From assembly GCA_022478985.1 (NCBI GenBank), contig JAKSZP010009511.1:1-64000 (forward strand): a DNA stretch of 64,000 nt, in the 5' to 3' direction. The translations under genes were made by a program, and so were the position numbers. The notes beneath the pieces are model-generated. The model was not told where the DNA came from. It searched no databases and was given only the letters and a program-made list of their open reading frames with translations. Position 1 is the first letter of the stretch. Each line of letters begins with the position of its first letter. Source of the DNA: Massospora cicadina (taxonomy: Eukaryota > Entomophthoromycota > Entomophthoromycetes > Entomophthorales > Entomophthoraceae). Positions 36,280 through 48,599 of this stretch are shown here, in pieces.

Positions 36280-37729
36280 ATGAGCAAATTTGTCCGCAAC
36301 AACACCAGTTGGGCAAAAGTGGCCAGCGCGAAAGGCCTGAAGTCCTTTCAACCCACTGGGGGAAAACTCCCCAGTGGAACACTGACACACCCACCCACCA
36401 AAAAGGGTGAGCACAACGCCACACCCAGAGTTTTGCAATTCCTGCAAAAAATGGGCGCATATACCAAAATTGAGCACTCTCAACCCTTATCCTCCCTTGA
36501 ACATGGCCTCAGAATCATGGTTGGAGATACTTCCCTCGAGTCATGGGAAAAAATGGGGGAGGCCTTCTCCACAACTTTCCCAAACACTGTCTTGGTAAAT
36601 TACAAAAATTTACACAGAGGATGGGCGGACGTCAGGCTCATGTCCGCGGAAGAAGCGGCAGAAGCAGCAAAAATTAAATTTCTTATAAAAACCAATAATG
36701 AAGACAGAATTATCTGCATGGTGCGCACACGATGGAATGAGGCAAATGACCTCTTCATCATATTTGACTGACTTCCAAGCACCGTGCACTGTGATGTCCT
36801 CATGGATGAACTCCGCAGGGGCCTTGAAGGCTACAGAGTAATCAAACAATTTGAATTCAAAAAATTCCCCCTCCTGCCCCACCAGTGCACAGGAAAGGCA
36901 ATTGCTATTATTGAACCTGACCAAGATGTGGCTGAGGACATCACCCTAATTCCCCGCACAGCGACCATCAACCTCCCCAATGGCAGCGTATCCGCCCCTT
37001 CCATATCACACCAGAGCACACCCCACCCATTTGTGAATTCTGCTCAGCAATAGGCCACAAGGACCATTCCTGCCCCATCAAATGTGGGATTGAAGCACCG
37101 GAATTCTGTGAAGACAATATGGATGAAACAAGCTAAACTTTCAGGAAAATCAAAAACTCTACTTTCGCCTTCTATGGGGTGAAAGAGCTGATATTGCCTT
37201 GGTTGAGCCCATCTTGCGCAAGGACCAACGTCACGCACAGACCGCCTGCAAGCAGGCCACAAGTTCTGCTGAGACCCAAACTCACACCACAATTTCCCTA
37301 GAACAAATTCAAGCGGATGCCATGGCAGCACAGTGGAACAACCAATCAGACCCAACACATAAAACCCAACACAACCAAAATGAAGAAACTGTTGGACACA
37401 ACCAATCAAACACATTCAACCAAGCGGGAGTAGATCCACATTGCACCACTGAAAATCCTCCCAACCAATCATATATGTTCAACAATGACATGGAAGACAA
37501 CTTCAGCCAATCACAATGTGAGAACACCTATGCACAGGAACCAACCACCCCGACCCACAACTCCCACCCATCAAACTCACAGGTAAGCGAAAAAAAAAAT
37601 CTTTCCAATGGGGTAAAAGCCAACACACGCCAAACCCAAAACATACGGATTAATCCAAGCCAGAAAAAACTGAATAATGCCAGCTCCAAGATCGCCAATC
37701 AACACACTGACAACAATATGGCTAACTGA
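36280..37729 (+). pseudogene. LINE copy 1 ORF1 (RNA-binding protein)
   Basis: It starts MSKFVRNNTSWAKVASAKGL at 36280. An N-terminal domain follows (to about codon 160), then a TGA stop at 36769 inside a region that is continuous in copy 2. The next block (36784-37053) has GYRVIKQFEFKKFPLLPHQC. A CCHC-type finger follows near 37035-37080 (CEFCSAIGHKDHSC). The C-terminal third (37199-37729) is rich in Asn, Gln, Thr and His, with repeated HNQSN and NQSDPTHKTQ-like phrases, so likely disordered. The role is binding element RNA in the particle. It lies about 40 bases upstream of ORF2. Confidence 0.8.
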
Positions 37730-37769
37730 CCTCACACTCACAGCATGACCCACGAGAAGGAACTGGGTG

Positions 37770-40700
37770 ACCTCAGTGGGTCACCCCAGCGTTCCTGATG
37801 TGTGGACTACCACAATCAACATAGGGATGCTCAACATTGCAGGAGCCAAGGCCCCACACATCCTGGGCCAAAAAAATGGCTTTCCTGCACAATATCCCCA
37901 TGGATATCTTGGCTATCCAAGAACCCCACTGTCCACCGGGGGAGGAGGAGTCATGGTCAACCATGCTCCTTCCGCCAAGTCCTTTTTTACATACCATTGT
38001 AAGATGGTAATTTGAACAAACTGTAACCCTCCAATAAAAATCCAAAACACAGCCTCTCACCTGGAGGGATGGCTACTCCTAGTGGATCTCGAGTGGAATG
38101 GAGAAAATTTCGCTGTGGCATGTGTATATGCCCCAAATAATCCGAATGACTGCTAAAAATTCCTGTCTGATATCCTCTCAATCCCATTCCCCGAGGCTAC
38201 ATTTTTCGCGGGGGATTTCAACTGCTGGCTAAACACCAATACAGACCGCTGGCCCAAGTCTAGGGCTATACCCCATGGCCACACGGAACTACACATACTA
38301 AAGGCAACACTGGGCATATGCGACACCATCCCCAAACAAGCCCCCACCCTGGCCAACATGACAAGACCCCACTGCAACAATAACCAGCTGGTCTCAATGA
38401 CCTGGATTGACCTGATGCTCACCCCTATAGACTTCTGGCACCGAGTATTGAACTTTACAACAATAATTATCCCTTTCTCTAACCATTGGATGGTCTCAAT
38501 AATGCTATCATCCTCAGAAAAATACAAAAAACCGCCCACCTGGCACAGAGTTCACCTGAGCACCATCCACCTTCTAGAACTTAAACTCTGGATTGAGATG
38601 GTGCTAACAACATGGCAAGAAAGATAATCACCTGATGAAAATTGTATCACCGAATGGGAAGCATTCAAGGCTCATGCAACTAAGAAAGCTTGCCACCTAA
38701 ACTCCAGAAAAACAGCCGCAATGTCCGCGACAATCAACAAGGCTATCAGAAAACTTCAACACCTAGAAAACAACACACCTCATGAGGGATACACCCCCAA
38801 TGGGGCCGCCTGTGGTTTCAACTATCAACACAGGTAAACTCCCTATTTAGAAAACACCAGCATTACACTGTGATATGTTATAAATCAAAATACATTTTAT
38901 CTGGAGAAACTCACACAGCCCAATTTTTTCGCCGCTTTAAACCAATTTCAAAGATGGCGACCTGCACACAGGTCTGCTGAACGGATGACACAATGGCATC
39001 CACACCATCGGAAATATCAGCAGAATTACACCGATTTTACACTGACCTGTACACGGCGGATTTCGCATCACCCAACAAAATTGGAAAATTTTTATCATCT
39101 GCTAATATTGACAATATAGCTGATCAACCAGACCTTGTTAAACCCGACACTAGAGATGAACTATGGGAGGTAATAAAATCAACTCCGCGCCACAAGTGCC
39201 CTGGGCCTGATGGCCTTCCATATGAACTCTTCAAAAAATACTTTAAACATATTGCACCAATACTACTAGCAACTATGAACAAGTGCCTAGAAGACACAGC
39301 CCTTCTACCTGGCGGCCAAGATGCATACGTGGTCACACTCTTCAAAAAAGGAGACCAGGCAGATCTGAACAACTGGCGCCCAATTGCTCTCACTAATACC
39401 GATACAAAAATACTAACAAAAATTCTAGCCAAACGTTTGGGTTGCATCGCCCAGACAACCCTCTCACACCATCAATTTGGTTTCATCCCAAATTTGCTCA
39501 ATCTGGGATAACATCCATACAATTGCAAATATCTGCCAAGCTAACCTCACAGGCGCCCTTGCTTTCCTGGACCAAAAGAAAGCATATGACCGAGTACACT
39601 GGGGATACCTAGAACAATGTTTGAAGGCCTTCAACCTAACACCCCGCTTCATAAACTGGGCTCTCCTCCTAACGCGCTAAGCCAAGTTTGCAATCAGAGG
39701 CCCAGGCTTCCTAACTGACACCATCACCCCCCAAGGGGCCTCAAACAAGGTGACCCACTTAGCCCCTATTATACAACTTCACCCTTGCCCCCCTTCTCCA
39801 CATTGTAAACTCAAAGCTCACCGGAATCAGGAGAAGGGAAAACCACCACCAAAATGCTCGCTTTCGCTGATGACTGCGTCGTTGGAGTCTCAGGCAATAG
39901 GGATGCCAGGACGATTGAGCGCATCATTCACTAATATGAGTCAGTGAGTAATGCCATGCTGAACAAACAGAAAACAGAGGTAATTGTAATGGGCAAATTC
40001 AGCTCAAACTGGGCCCCACCCCCACACCACCACAGAAACCAACCAACCACACACATAACCACACAACAAAGACCTAAGCCAATAAAACCACTGTGCTTAC
40101 CCTTTGCACCCCACCCCACCACTGACCCAGTCCGTCATCTGGGCATATGGCTAGAAGCTGGTGGATATGCTCTTGACATCATAGAAACCAACATTTTGCA
40201 CAACATCACAAAAAGAATGACATGTATGCGAAGGAATAAAGCCAGCCTAACTGGAAGAGTTGTATTAGTCAATTCCCTAATCCTATCAAAGCTATGGTTT
40301 GCTGCCCATGCGATCCCTTTCTCCGCCAACTTCACCGATGCAGTGTACAAGCTCCTACATAACTGGCTATGGTCAGGATACCGTGCACCTATCAGGCTGG
40401 AGACCATGTACGGCCCACGGAAGAAAGGCGGTATGGGGCTGCTCAATTTCGTGGAAAGAGCAACGCAAATTCTAGGCTCATAGATAGCCTCCACGACGTC
40501 ACCCAACCCACCATCCCTCCACTGGGCTAAGGCAGCCCAAACCAATTTTGCAGGGGCACTACATCTGAGGTCTCCTTCCAACCCAAAGACCCTGATGAAG
40601 TACCTTGTAACACACCCAAACGCCACTGGACCACATAACACCAATCAATATTTCAAACGTATCCTATACAGCCTAAGACAAGGAAATTGGAGTTTCTCAT

Positions 40701-41396
40701 ATGCACAGCAATCTGAAGACACTCACCCTCAAACTGGATATGTGCAACTCCACAGAGGACAAACGGTATCTAGTGCGCCCAACCCATTACCAACTTTCCC
40801 TCTGTCCAGGATCAACTACCTAGACCACCAAGACATCCCATATGATCTACAAACCCAAAAACAGGTGTGGAACCTCGTCACCTGTCCCCTCCTATCCCCA
40901 CAAGTATGCTCCACAATGTGGCGATACATGCGCCGCACATACAGAACAGCTGACCGTAAGTTCTCAATGTTCAAGACATGCGCCATCTGTGGCGGACCCA
41001 ACACACTAGCACACCGCCTGGAAGAATGCCCACCATCTGCGCATATCTGGGCCAACGTGATGCACCTGTTTCAACAACCACCCACAACCAAATTCCGACT
41101 GTCCCATGATATCATGGCACTCAAAATGGCCTCACCTATCCCCCAGACACTGAGAGCCCTAATTATGTGCATTGCAATATGGTCTATTCACACTATTACC
41201 CTTGACGCATTCAATGGGGTCTTCCACAACCTTAACCAAACCATCGTCAGGTTCCACAACCATTTGGCTGACCACTTCTAAGCCTGGCTGTTCGGCTCAC
41301 TCCAACACAAATGGAAGAAACGGATGGGTACATGGATTCCAATCTGGTTCCTCTGATATGACACTGAAAACCTCACAGTCTTCATAGGTGGTACAC
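37770..41396 (+). pseudogene. LINE copy 1 ORF2 (endonuclease and reverse transcriptase)
   Basis: Domains in order: apurinic-type endonuclease (about 37820-38620; INIGMLNIAGAKAP, VYAPN, then AGDFNCWLN), a spacer, reverse transcriptase (about 39000-39950; KCPGPDGLPYELFKKYFKHI, VVTLFKKGDQADLNNWRPIA, AFLDQKKAYDRVHW, and the catalytic AFADDCVVGVS near 39859-39890), a connection region (39944-40483), and a C-terminal zinc motif CAICGGPNTLAHRLEEC (40979-41029), as in zf-RVT domains. At least six frame breaks or stops are present. The catalytic FADD box is intact, but the endonuclease is more damaged than in copy 2 (the expected SDH reads SNH). Confidence 0.85.
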
Positions 41397-41615
41397 CCTA
41401 CTAGCCAGGGTCGCCATGCCACCCAAGGTCTAGTCACCCATCACCCGTGGCCCTCAGCCACACCAAAGTGTGCCATGTCATATTTTGAGTTCTCTTTAGT
41501 TGCTTTGCTCTCTTTTCCCGCTTCTGTTTTTCTCCGCCTCCTCTTTTCTCCTACATATTGGATGTGTCTGTCCCCTGGTTGGCCATCCTCATACAAATAA
41601 TATTTATATCACAAA

Positions 41616-42574
41616 CAAAGAAGCCATCATATGATGCAAATCACAATAGGGCCAAAGGGCCACTTGCAAAGCGATTCTAACATCAAAGTTGTCCAATACT
41701 TTTGCTCTGACAAGGATCTGTGACTCCTGGTAAAATTGATCCACGAAGCTAGCAAGAGACTCTTCTTTATGGAACTGAATTCCCATAAATTCTTGCTTGC
41801 GTTTTGACATGCGTGTCAGAATCCTGAACTCCTTCATGATGGCTGCTTTTGCCTTAGCATATGACCAGCTGTCCCCCTCCAGGTGAGGTAACACTAAGTT
41901 TTGACAGTCAGTATCTAGGAAATTCATGACCATCAACGCCTTTTGAATATCTCCATAGCCATTCATGGTCATGTCAAACAGTCAGAAAAACGCTAGGGCA
42001 TTATCCTGATGGAATGTTGGCCATTTTAATGTTGCCCTAAATTCCTCTGAGTCATTTCTGGCTGATTCTCTCAATTCAGCTACTCAGCTAACTTGTGGAG
42101 TGACTTTGGGCATCATCTCCAAAATGACATTAAAAGCAGGTGGCATGTTCCTTGCGGTGTTTGACTTTCCAAGTATAGTGTGAGGACTTCTTTCTTCAGC
42201 ATCGCTTGCCATATCAGGCTCACAAGCACATCTGTGAGCTTTAAGTTCCTCCACTTGTTTGCTTAATTTCTCAATATCTGCACCAAACTTTCTTAAATGA
42301 ACGTGATCCACTTCTCGCTCCATTTTCAGGTATAGACCTCCCAAACGAGGTCCCCTTTTCTCTTCTTCAACGAGTTTACTTTGCCGAGTAACTCATTCCC
42401 AAAGTTGGCTACATTCTCTACTCCTTCCTCTACCTTGGAAACTCGTTTTTCCAAGGCTGTGAACTCCCAATGGTCTGCTGAGTTTAAGGCATTCTGGTTT
42501 ACAGTGGCTATCTTGGTCCACAGCTTGTGTAGCTCGACTTTGTATGACATTATAATAGATTCTTTACCCAACTA
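41616..42574 (-). pseudogene. Element D gag, N-terminal and capsid part
   Basis: Complement of 42326-42571 starts with a helical, charged segment (VELHKLWTKIATVNQNALN) likely to form a coiled coil. Complement of 41604-41972 has the capsid core: DIQKALMVMNFLDTDCQNLV, then LPHLEGDSWSYAKAKAAIM and FHKEESLASFVDQFYQES. The reading runs into the LINE junction at 41615 and continues left of the LINE at 36180. Confidence 0.78.
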
Positions 42575-42592
42575 CCCCTGTAGTGAGCACCA
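42575..42592 (-). other. Primer-binding site of element D
   Basis: On the minus strand TGGTGCTCACTACAGGGG, three bases from the LTR edge. It is identical to the sites of A and H and, over 17 bases, to that of E. Confidence 0.88.
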
Positions 42593-42595
42593 ACT

Positions 42596-43738
42596 TGTAA
42601 AAATTTACTTCAGGTTGATTATTGGTAGGTAACCCAGTAACCTTTTTACTGCACAGGTTTGGTTTCCTCATGCACTTTGTCACGTTGTATAGAATGTATT
42701 ATTAATTAATAATAGTATGGAGACTATTATCCGTAGTTGAGATTGAACTATAATTTGGACCAACGCTTGGCCAGTATATCCAATTAACATACTCTTGAAG
42801 TCATACTTGCAGAGATTCGTTCCCTATACTCTTGTCCACCTGATATTTGCTAAGATACCCCGTGACAGTCTCTCTCAGCCCAACACACAGTTGGCAGCTG
42901 TCCCTGATTGTGGTTCATTTGTCTCTAGATCCCTGTTTAGATATTTACTCTTCTCTCTGAGAGTCTTCCAATTATTGCCTTCTGCAATAATATCCTTGAG
43001 ATAGAACAACACAATAGAAGATGATAGTCTAAATATACACCACGTTGCTAATGTAACTTTAAACACTGTAGATAATAATGCTTTTGTGAATAATGTTTTT
43101 ATTATAGTAGATCCTAGGGAATTATATAGTGGGGATTCAGCTGTCTAACCCTTGGTTGACACCTCTTCGATGAAATGGCAGCCATTGCCATTGAATCACC
43201 CATCCTCCTCTTGGCAGCAATGGTCTTCCCCATCCTGGCTAGGATTCTGTCATTGGACATCCTCGAGACCTCAAATGGAAAGAGTTGGAAAACGTGTCCC
43301 TAACGTTTTCCTCTTGATCCAAGCGAACCAACCATAATTGGCTAGTGACATGCTTAGGTAATGGGACTTATTACCCATTATGGCAGGTCACTCACCAACT
43401 GATCAATTTTCTAGTTGCAGGCGGCATCACTTGCCTCACAAATTACTATTCATCCCCAATCAGTCAGTGATGAAACCTGACCAATCCCAATTGGTACACC
43501 TGATAGTTAATCACTATCAGATGCCCCTATTTCGTTGGCAACTTCACACAATGAGATCTTAAGTATTCATCCAGATCAATCCCTGACAGATACAAACAGG
43601 CGAATATCTCAAAATCCCCAAAACATAGTTCCTCCAAAACTTGGGCCAACCAATTTCCAATTAACTTCGCCTTAGGAAATTTTCCCTAGCGATACCAGGT
43701 AATCTAGCAGGCTGGGAATATGGGCAAAAATCCCAACA
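42596..43738 (-). repeat. 5' LTR of element D
   Basis: It matches 28765-29903 along its length, with TGTAAAAATTTAC at the left and AATCCCAACA at the right edge. TCATG follows immediately at 43739-43743 as target duplication. Confidence 0.93.
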
Positions 43739-43743
43739 TCATG

Positions 43744-44493
43744 GCTGTCTTCAAGTAATACTCTGCGACAAGGTAAGAACTTCACCACCAGAGTAGTCAA
43801 AATCATGTTTACTTCCATGAAAGCCCAACAACTGCTCTCAGCTTCATATAATTCCTCTACAAACGGGACTATGGGAGAGAAAATGGAACCTTGTTCTCCA
43901 AGCTACAAAAAATGGCCTTTGCTGATTCACTTCACTGGGATCAATTCCTACCCAGTGCTCCTATGGCCTACCAGATTTTTTATCACCAGAGCTTGAAAAT
44001 GTCCCCATTCTGTGTCTTGTATTGGAAAGAACCAGAAATACCTGTCCTCTTAGCTAAAGATGTATTCTTCTCTAGAGCTGAGGAACTTTAGAAAGCCATG
44101 AGAAGATTAGCTCAGCGCATCGTCCAGCTCCAATATAAGGCTATGAATAATTTAGCTAAAACGGTGACTAAAGAAGAGCATGCTTCTAATGAGCTCTGAA
44201 CCCCCTACCTAAGTTCCGAGTGTCTGACCTGGTTCTGTATTATCATAACTGCATCACTTTTAATAGTGGTAAGCTTGGGACAATCTGGGAAGGCCCTTTA
44301 ATCATCACCTACAAGAGAGGTGCAAAGTACTCTATCAAATCCTTGGCTACAGGGATTATCATTAACCGGGTACATGGCTGCTTCCTGCGGCCCTATTCTC
44401 CCCTCAACATTCTTGAGGGGGTGATGTTGGACAATTGCCCTCCCATCTTCAAGAAAATAATGTTTTTGGTCAGAATAGGCAGAAAGGGGGAAA
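43744..44493 (+). pseudogene. Element E integrase, second part, and polypurine tract
   Basis: The reading resumes with HGCLQVILCD, continuing the integrase core from 28764. It goes on to FHWDQFLPSAPMAYQIFYHQ (about 43935-43995) and a C-terminal GPY/F-like block at 44220-44420 (VLYYHNCITFNSGKLGTIWE, then GPLIITYKRGAKYSIKSL). Only about 70 bases separate this from the purine tract AGAAAGGGGGAAA (44481-44493) and the 3' LTR, so E has no long 3' accessory region as B and D do. Confidence 0.8.
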
Positions 44494-45179
44494 TGTCGGA
44501 CATTTACAAATTCACAATTGTGATAAGAGTGTTTTAAGCAATAGTATTGATATTATTGGCTAAAAGTCCCTGATAATTCACAGTGGAACCCCGTGAATCA
44601 GGATAACACTTTTACAAATACTATACAGGCAGATATCACGAAGTCATGCATTCAGATTGCCTTGACCACGCGGGGGAGCCAGGGAGTCCATTGGAGGTCT
44701 TCACTGGGCCACATCTAGTTTAAATCAAACATCTAAGTGGGGACCACCCCCTTTTATAGGCTTGGCGGTGGTCCCTCAAGGTGCAATTATTTTATCTAAT
44801 GGCGATAGGTTGAAATACTTAAATAGTTACCCCATGAGTTCATTTTGCCTAAAAATATCTTCCCATCAGTTGTCTCACAAAAGTGAAGTAAATTTACTGA
44901 GCTCCAATAGGTCAATTGTTTTATTCCCTAATTCAGACTTTACTAAGCTATTCCAAATAGCAAAAAATTTGATTTAACCCTCAATACTTAATATAGTTTA
45001 AATACTGAATGGTAGTATTGAAAAGACTCACTTTTTGTTTCTTATCCTGTACCCAATAAAAATCTTTAAAAACCTAACTTTACTTTTTTTCAAAAAAATT
45101 CTTTTTAAGTTTTAAGTGAATTTGTGGAAATACGGCTGTTATCAGCACCAGCGAGCCTAAAACTTTCTGGATACCCACA
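44494..45179 (+). repeat. 3' LTR of element E
   Basis: It starts TGTCGGACA, ends GATACCCACA and aligns with 12937-13624. The following bases are AGGAG, which do not match the bases left of the 5' LTR, so no target duplication is visible for E as a whole. Confidence 0.9.
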
Positions 45180-48100
45180 AGGAGTATTACATCCTGTTGA
45201 AACTGAAGATGCTCTTTCTTTAGACATATTCTTACTGTGATAGTAAAATCGAAGAGCCTCAAGTAACCACTAAGCTTAAACAGCTATTTGAGGCAGGGTT
45301 AATTTGTGCCCTCTTAAAGTCCCTGGGCTTCTCCACTTTTTTTAATAAAAAAGAAAGATGTAGAAAACTGTGTAATGATGAATTCTTGGAGTATAAAGTC
45401 AGTTACTAGAAAAGATAGCTATCCTTTACTAAGAATTGACAATTAAGACTGTTAGACAGAGCTTAATTTTTCACGCAATGGATATATGAAATGGAACTGG
45501 TAAATAGAATTAGCCTCAGAGGATAGAGCTAAATTTGCGCTGATAGCTAATGTAGAGTTGTTTGAGCTTATGTGGATGCCCAGGTCTCTACAATGCTCCA
45601 GCGACTTTCCAGAGAGCTATGGATAGTCTTTTGGGAGATCTAAGATATCATGTGTTCTAAACATCTTGATGACATTAACATGTTCTCAAAAAGTCTTTGA
45701 TTATCTGGAGAACTTAAGAAAAGTATTTAAACAGCTCCATAAAGCTTCACTAAATATGAAAGCATTTAAGAGTTGCTTTTTCAGTATGAGATGAATTTCA
45801 AGTGGCATAAAGTTTCAAAAAGAAAGAATTTACCCTATCTTGAATAATATCAGTGCCATTTAAAATGTCACTACCAAAAAACCTTCATGATGTATAAGTT
45901 CTCATTGGTATGGTAGGATACTACTGCCAAATTACACCCCAATTTGTTAATTTAACTAAGCATTTATTTTATTTATTAAAAAAGGAGTTGCACTCAAATT
46001 AGGACCAAAACAAGAACAGTTCTTTAATTTTATTATGGACTTCTTCAGTCTCTCAGTTAATCCTGATTCAACCCAATTTGATAACCTTTTTTATTTTTTT
46101 ACTGAAGCTAGTGATGTTACAATAGTCACTATTATTGATCAACATGATGATAATATGGTGGACCATCACATAGCTTACTTTATCAAAACTTTGTTCTAGG
46201 CTGAGAAAAACTACAGTGTTACCAAAAGAGAATGTCTAGCGGCATTTATAGCAATAAATCACTTCCATCCTTACTTCTACAAATCACAATCCACAGTTAT
46301 CACGGTTCGTTTTTCCTTAAAGTGGTTGCAACAATCTATGTTACTAATGGGCGTCTGGCTTGGTGGGCTCTATTGCTTCAAATACTGACTTCACCATTCA
46401 GCATTAGCTTTGCATTATCCATCAAAATGCAGACGGACTATCCAATATGAGATTTCTAGCTGTTATGAATCCTGAGGAGGATCAGATCTTTGACTTAATT
46501 GGATTACCAGATTCATCGAAGTTAGAAAGTTCCCAGATTAGAGATAAGTTGTGTAAAATGACTACAGATACGCAAATCCAGGAAGGAATAATATACAATT
46601 TTATAGATAGTAAATGGTTACCCTATATCTAACCTTCTTCTTGGAAAGAAGTTAAACTGTAAGGTCATACCACTGTTGGTCATAGATGTATGAAGAAGAC
46701 TTTTGAGTATTTTCAAAAACGTTATTACTGGGTTCACATGAAGGAAAGCGTACACATGATAAAATAGATGCCTGTCTGAATTATCAGAATCAAGATCAAG
46801 CAAGTTTAAAATATCAGAATCAAGTGGCTGAACCATTGGGACCATTTAGGGCTGTTAGTGTATATGTCAATAGTTTTTCTGTAACGCTCCAGTTTCAATA
46901 ACAGAGGGGGTGAGGATCCACCCTCTACTACAGAACCCTCCGCTGAATAAAGGGTAAACAAAACACCACCCAGAAGGGGACCATCTAGTACTAAAAAACA
47001 CCACCCAGAAGGATGGTGCATAGAATGGCCCAAGAAAGGATGGCACGTAATTGGTTAATTGGGACCTCTTGGAGGTTGGCAAACATAACTAAATAAATGC
47101 ACATAAAATACTAAATTGAATAGGGTCTTTAATAAACCAGACAAACGAGGAAAGTTGCCTTGCAGAAACATACTTAAAAACCGTGGGAGAGTTATCAACT
47201 AGTGGAAACAGTGCTAAGCCTTAGCGAACCAAATATGCGCATGCTACCATTGGCCAGGGTCCTATAAATTGACTTGTCCCAACTTAGCAATATTATAAAT
47301 GGAACAATTAATTAATCCCTGTTCTTCAAGTAACCATAATTAACCATCCAAGTTGAGAATGTAGCTGGATCATTTTAACGCCTGGGCTGTAACGCTGGGC
47401 CAAACATCACGCACATCTCCAGGACCAACCTTGGCATATGTCTCATGCACCCAGTGTTAGTACTTGGTATGTTTCAAGTCAGGAAGGCCTTAGAGCTTGA
47501 CCTTTTTGGCCTACTGACGTCCAGACTTTTTCTTACAGTCTGTCCCCTCAATTATCTCATGTAGTTATGACAATAGATGTAGTGGGTCTACTACCTATAG
47601 GTTTACGTGGACATAAATATTTCATTAGCTATCATAAATCTAACAAAATGGGTGGAAGCTATATTGTTACCATTAGTGACAGCCAAAGCCGCCAAGTTAT
47701 CTTATTTCTATCAATATTTGCTCAACCTAATTTGCCATTGGATCGTTTTTTATGAAAATAACTTAATTTCACAGTTCAGGTAGTTCAGGAACTAACGTTG
47801 CTTTTTTAATACCAATTAAACTTTAATCACACCATTTAATTCTTCAATCAATGAAGCCATTTGAAAAGTTAATGGTACTTTACTTATCTTAATGAGTATG
47901 GCAGTCATTAATCCAAAGAAATGGTATCTCTATCTCCTGTTACTATACTTTTTTAGTACTAGATGGTCCCAACCTCCTGTTACTATACTAGATTATCAGA
48001 TTAGTTATCATCTCATAATTATGTTGTCTACATTCAAGGCATTGTATGAGTAATAACCAAGCTTACATATTAGCGCACAACACTTAATAAAAGATTCTGT

Positions 48101-48480
48101 TCCTATAATTCTACCTTATGATGTAAAATGTGGCTGATGAAATTATTTTTCTTCAATTGAATGCTATTAAGAAATATTTTTTAACTTCTTAGGAAGCCAG
48201 TAAAAAATTTGTGATATCTGACTCTAACTATCTATCAGGTAGGAGATTTAGTTCACTTCTACCAACATTGAGCTGAAGGTCAGCCTCTAAACTTAGGTCT
48301 CTTGTTCTAGTCCTTAAAAAACTATTGATAAAATCAGATCCACTATTCAAATGCAAATATTAACCAAGAAAAGTCAGTAATTATGTGCATATTATATTTC
48401 TATAGCCTTATGTACCTCTGATACAAGATCTTGAACGGGGAATTTTCAGAGTTTGTGGTGGAAAATGACTGGAGTTATCT
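45180..48480 (+). mobile_element. Ty3/gypsy element C, pol remnant
   Basis: Plus-strand order: reverse transcriptase start (TTKLKQLFEAGLI, about 45270-45310), catalytic HLDDINMFSKS (near 45660), RNase H (TEASDVTIVTIIDQHDDN and NYSVTKRECLAA, 46100-46240), an H2C2-like zinc region (46660-46780) and the integrase core start (SHVVMTIDVVGLLPIGLRGH, about 47555-47610). The rest to 48480 is degraded integrase tail. Gag, protease and LTRs were not found. The AT bias and the number of stops make this one of the oldest elements here. Confidence 0.7.
46853..47455. other. Possible insertion inside integrase of element C
   Basis: Between the zinc region (ending about 46850) and the integrase core (from about 47470) lies roughly 600 bp without integrase similarity. 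GTTAG occurs at both edges (46854-46858 and 47454-47458), and the block contains TAATAAA. It could be a solo LTR, but the ends are not the canonical TG...CA, so the call is weak. Confidence 0.35.
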
Positions 48481-48599
48481 GTGCCAAAGTCAGGCTCTGA
48501 TGAAAATCAAGTTAAATTTAACTTGAAGATAAATGCTAAATCAATGATGGAATTCCTCAGGTAGTTGCATTTTCATCTAAGGCTGCTTCTTGTGATAGT

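Larger units (their letters stand above)
36196..41600 (+). mobile_element. LINE retrotransposon copy 1, full length, inserted in gag of D
   Basis: The 5.4-kb element is flanked by the 15-bp duplication TATTTATATCACAAA (36181-36195 and 41601-41615). It has two genes on the plus strand, ORF1 with a zinc finger and ORF2 with endonuclease, reverse transcriptase and a C-terminal zinc motif. Its ends coincide with those of the inverted copy at 51026-56422, so both look full length: 5' end AAGCTTTTCTTTCC, 3' end GGCCATCCT followed by a short A/T tail without poly(A). Frameshifts and stops in both ORFs make the copy inactive. Confidence 0.93.
28765..43738 (-). mobile_element. Ty3/gypsy element D, complete, inserted in E
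   Basis: LTRs at 28765-29903 (3') and 42596-43738 (5') flank a minus-strand element with primer-binding site, gag, protease, reverse transcriptase, RNase H, integrase and an antisense frame. TCATG occurs directly outside both LTRs (28760-28764 and 43739-43743), a perfect 5-bp target duplication. Without the LINE inserted at 36196-41600 the element is about 9.6 kb. E integrase reads through when D is removed. The reverse transcriptase box is YLDN instead of YLDD, so this copy is probably inactive. Confidence 0.92.
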
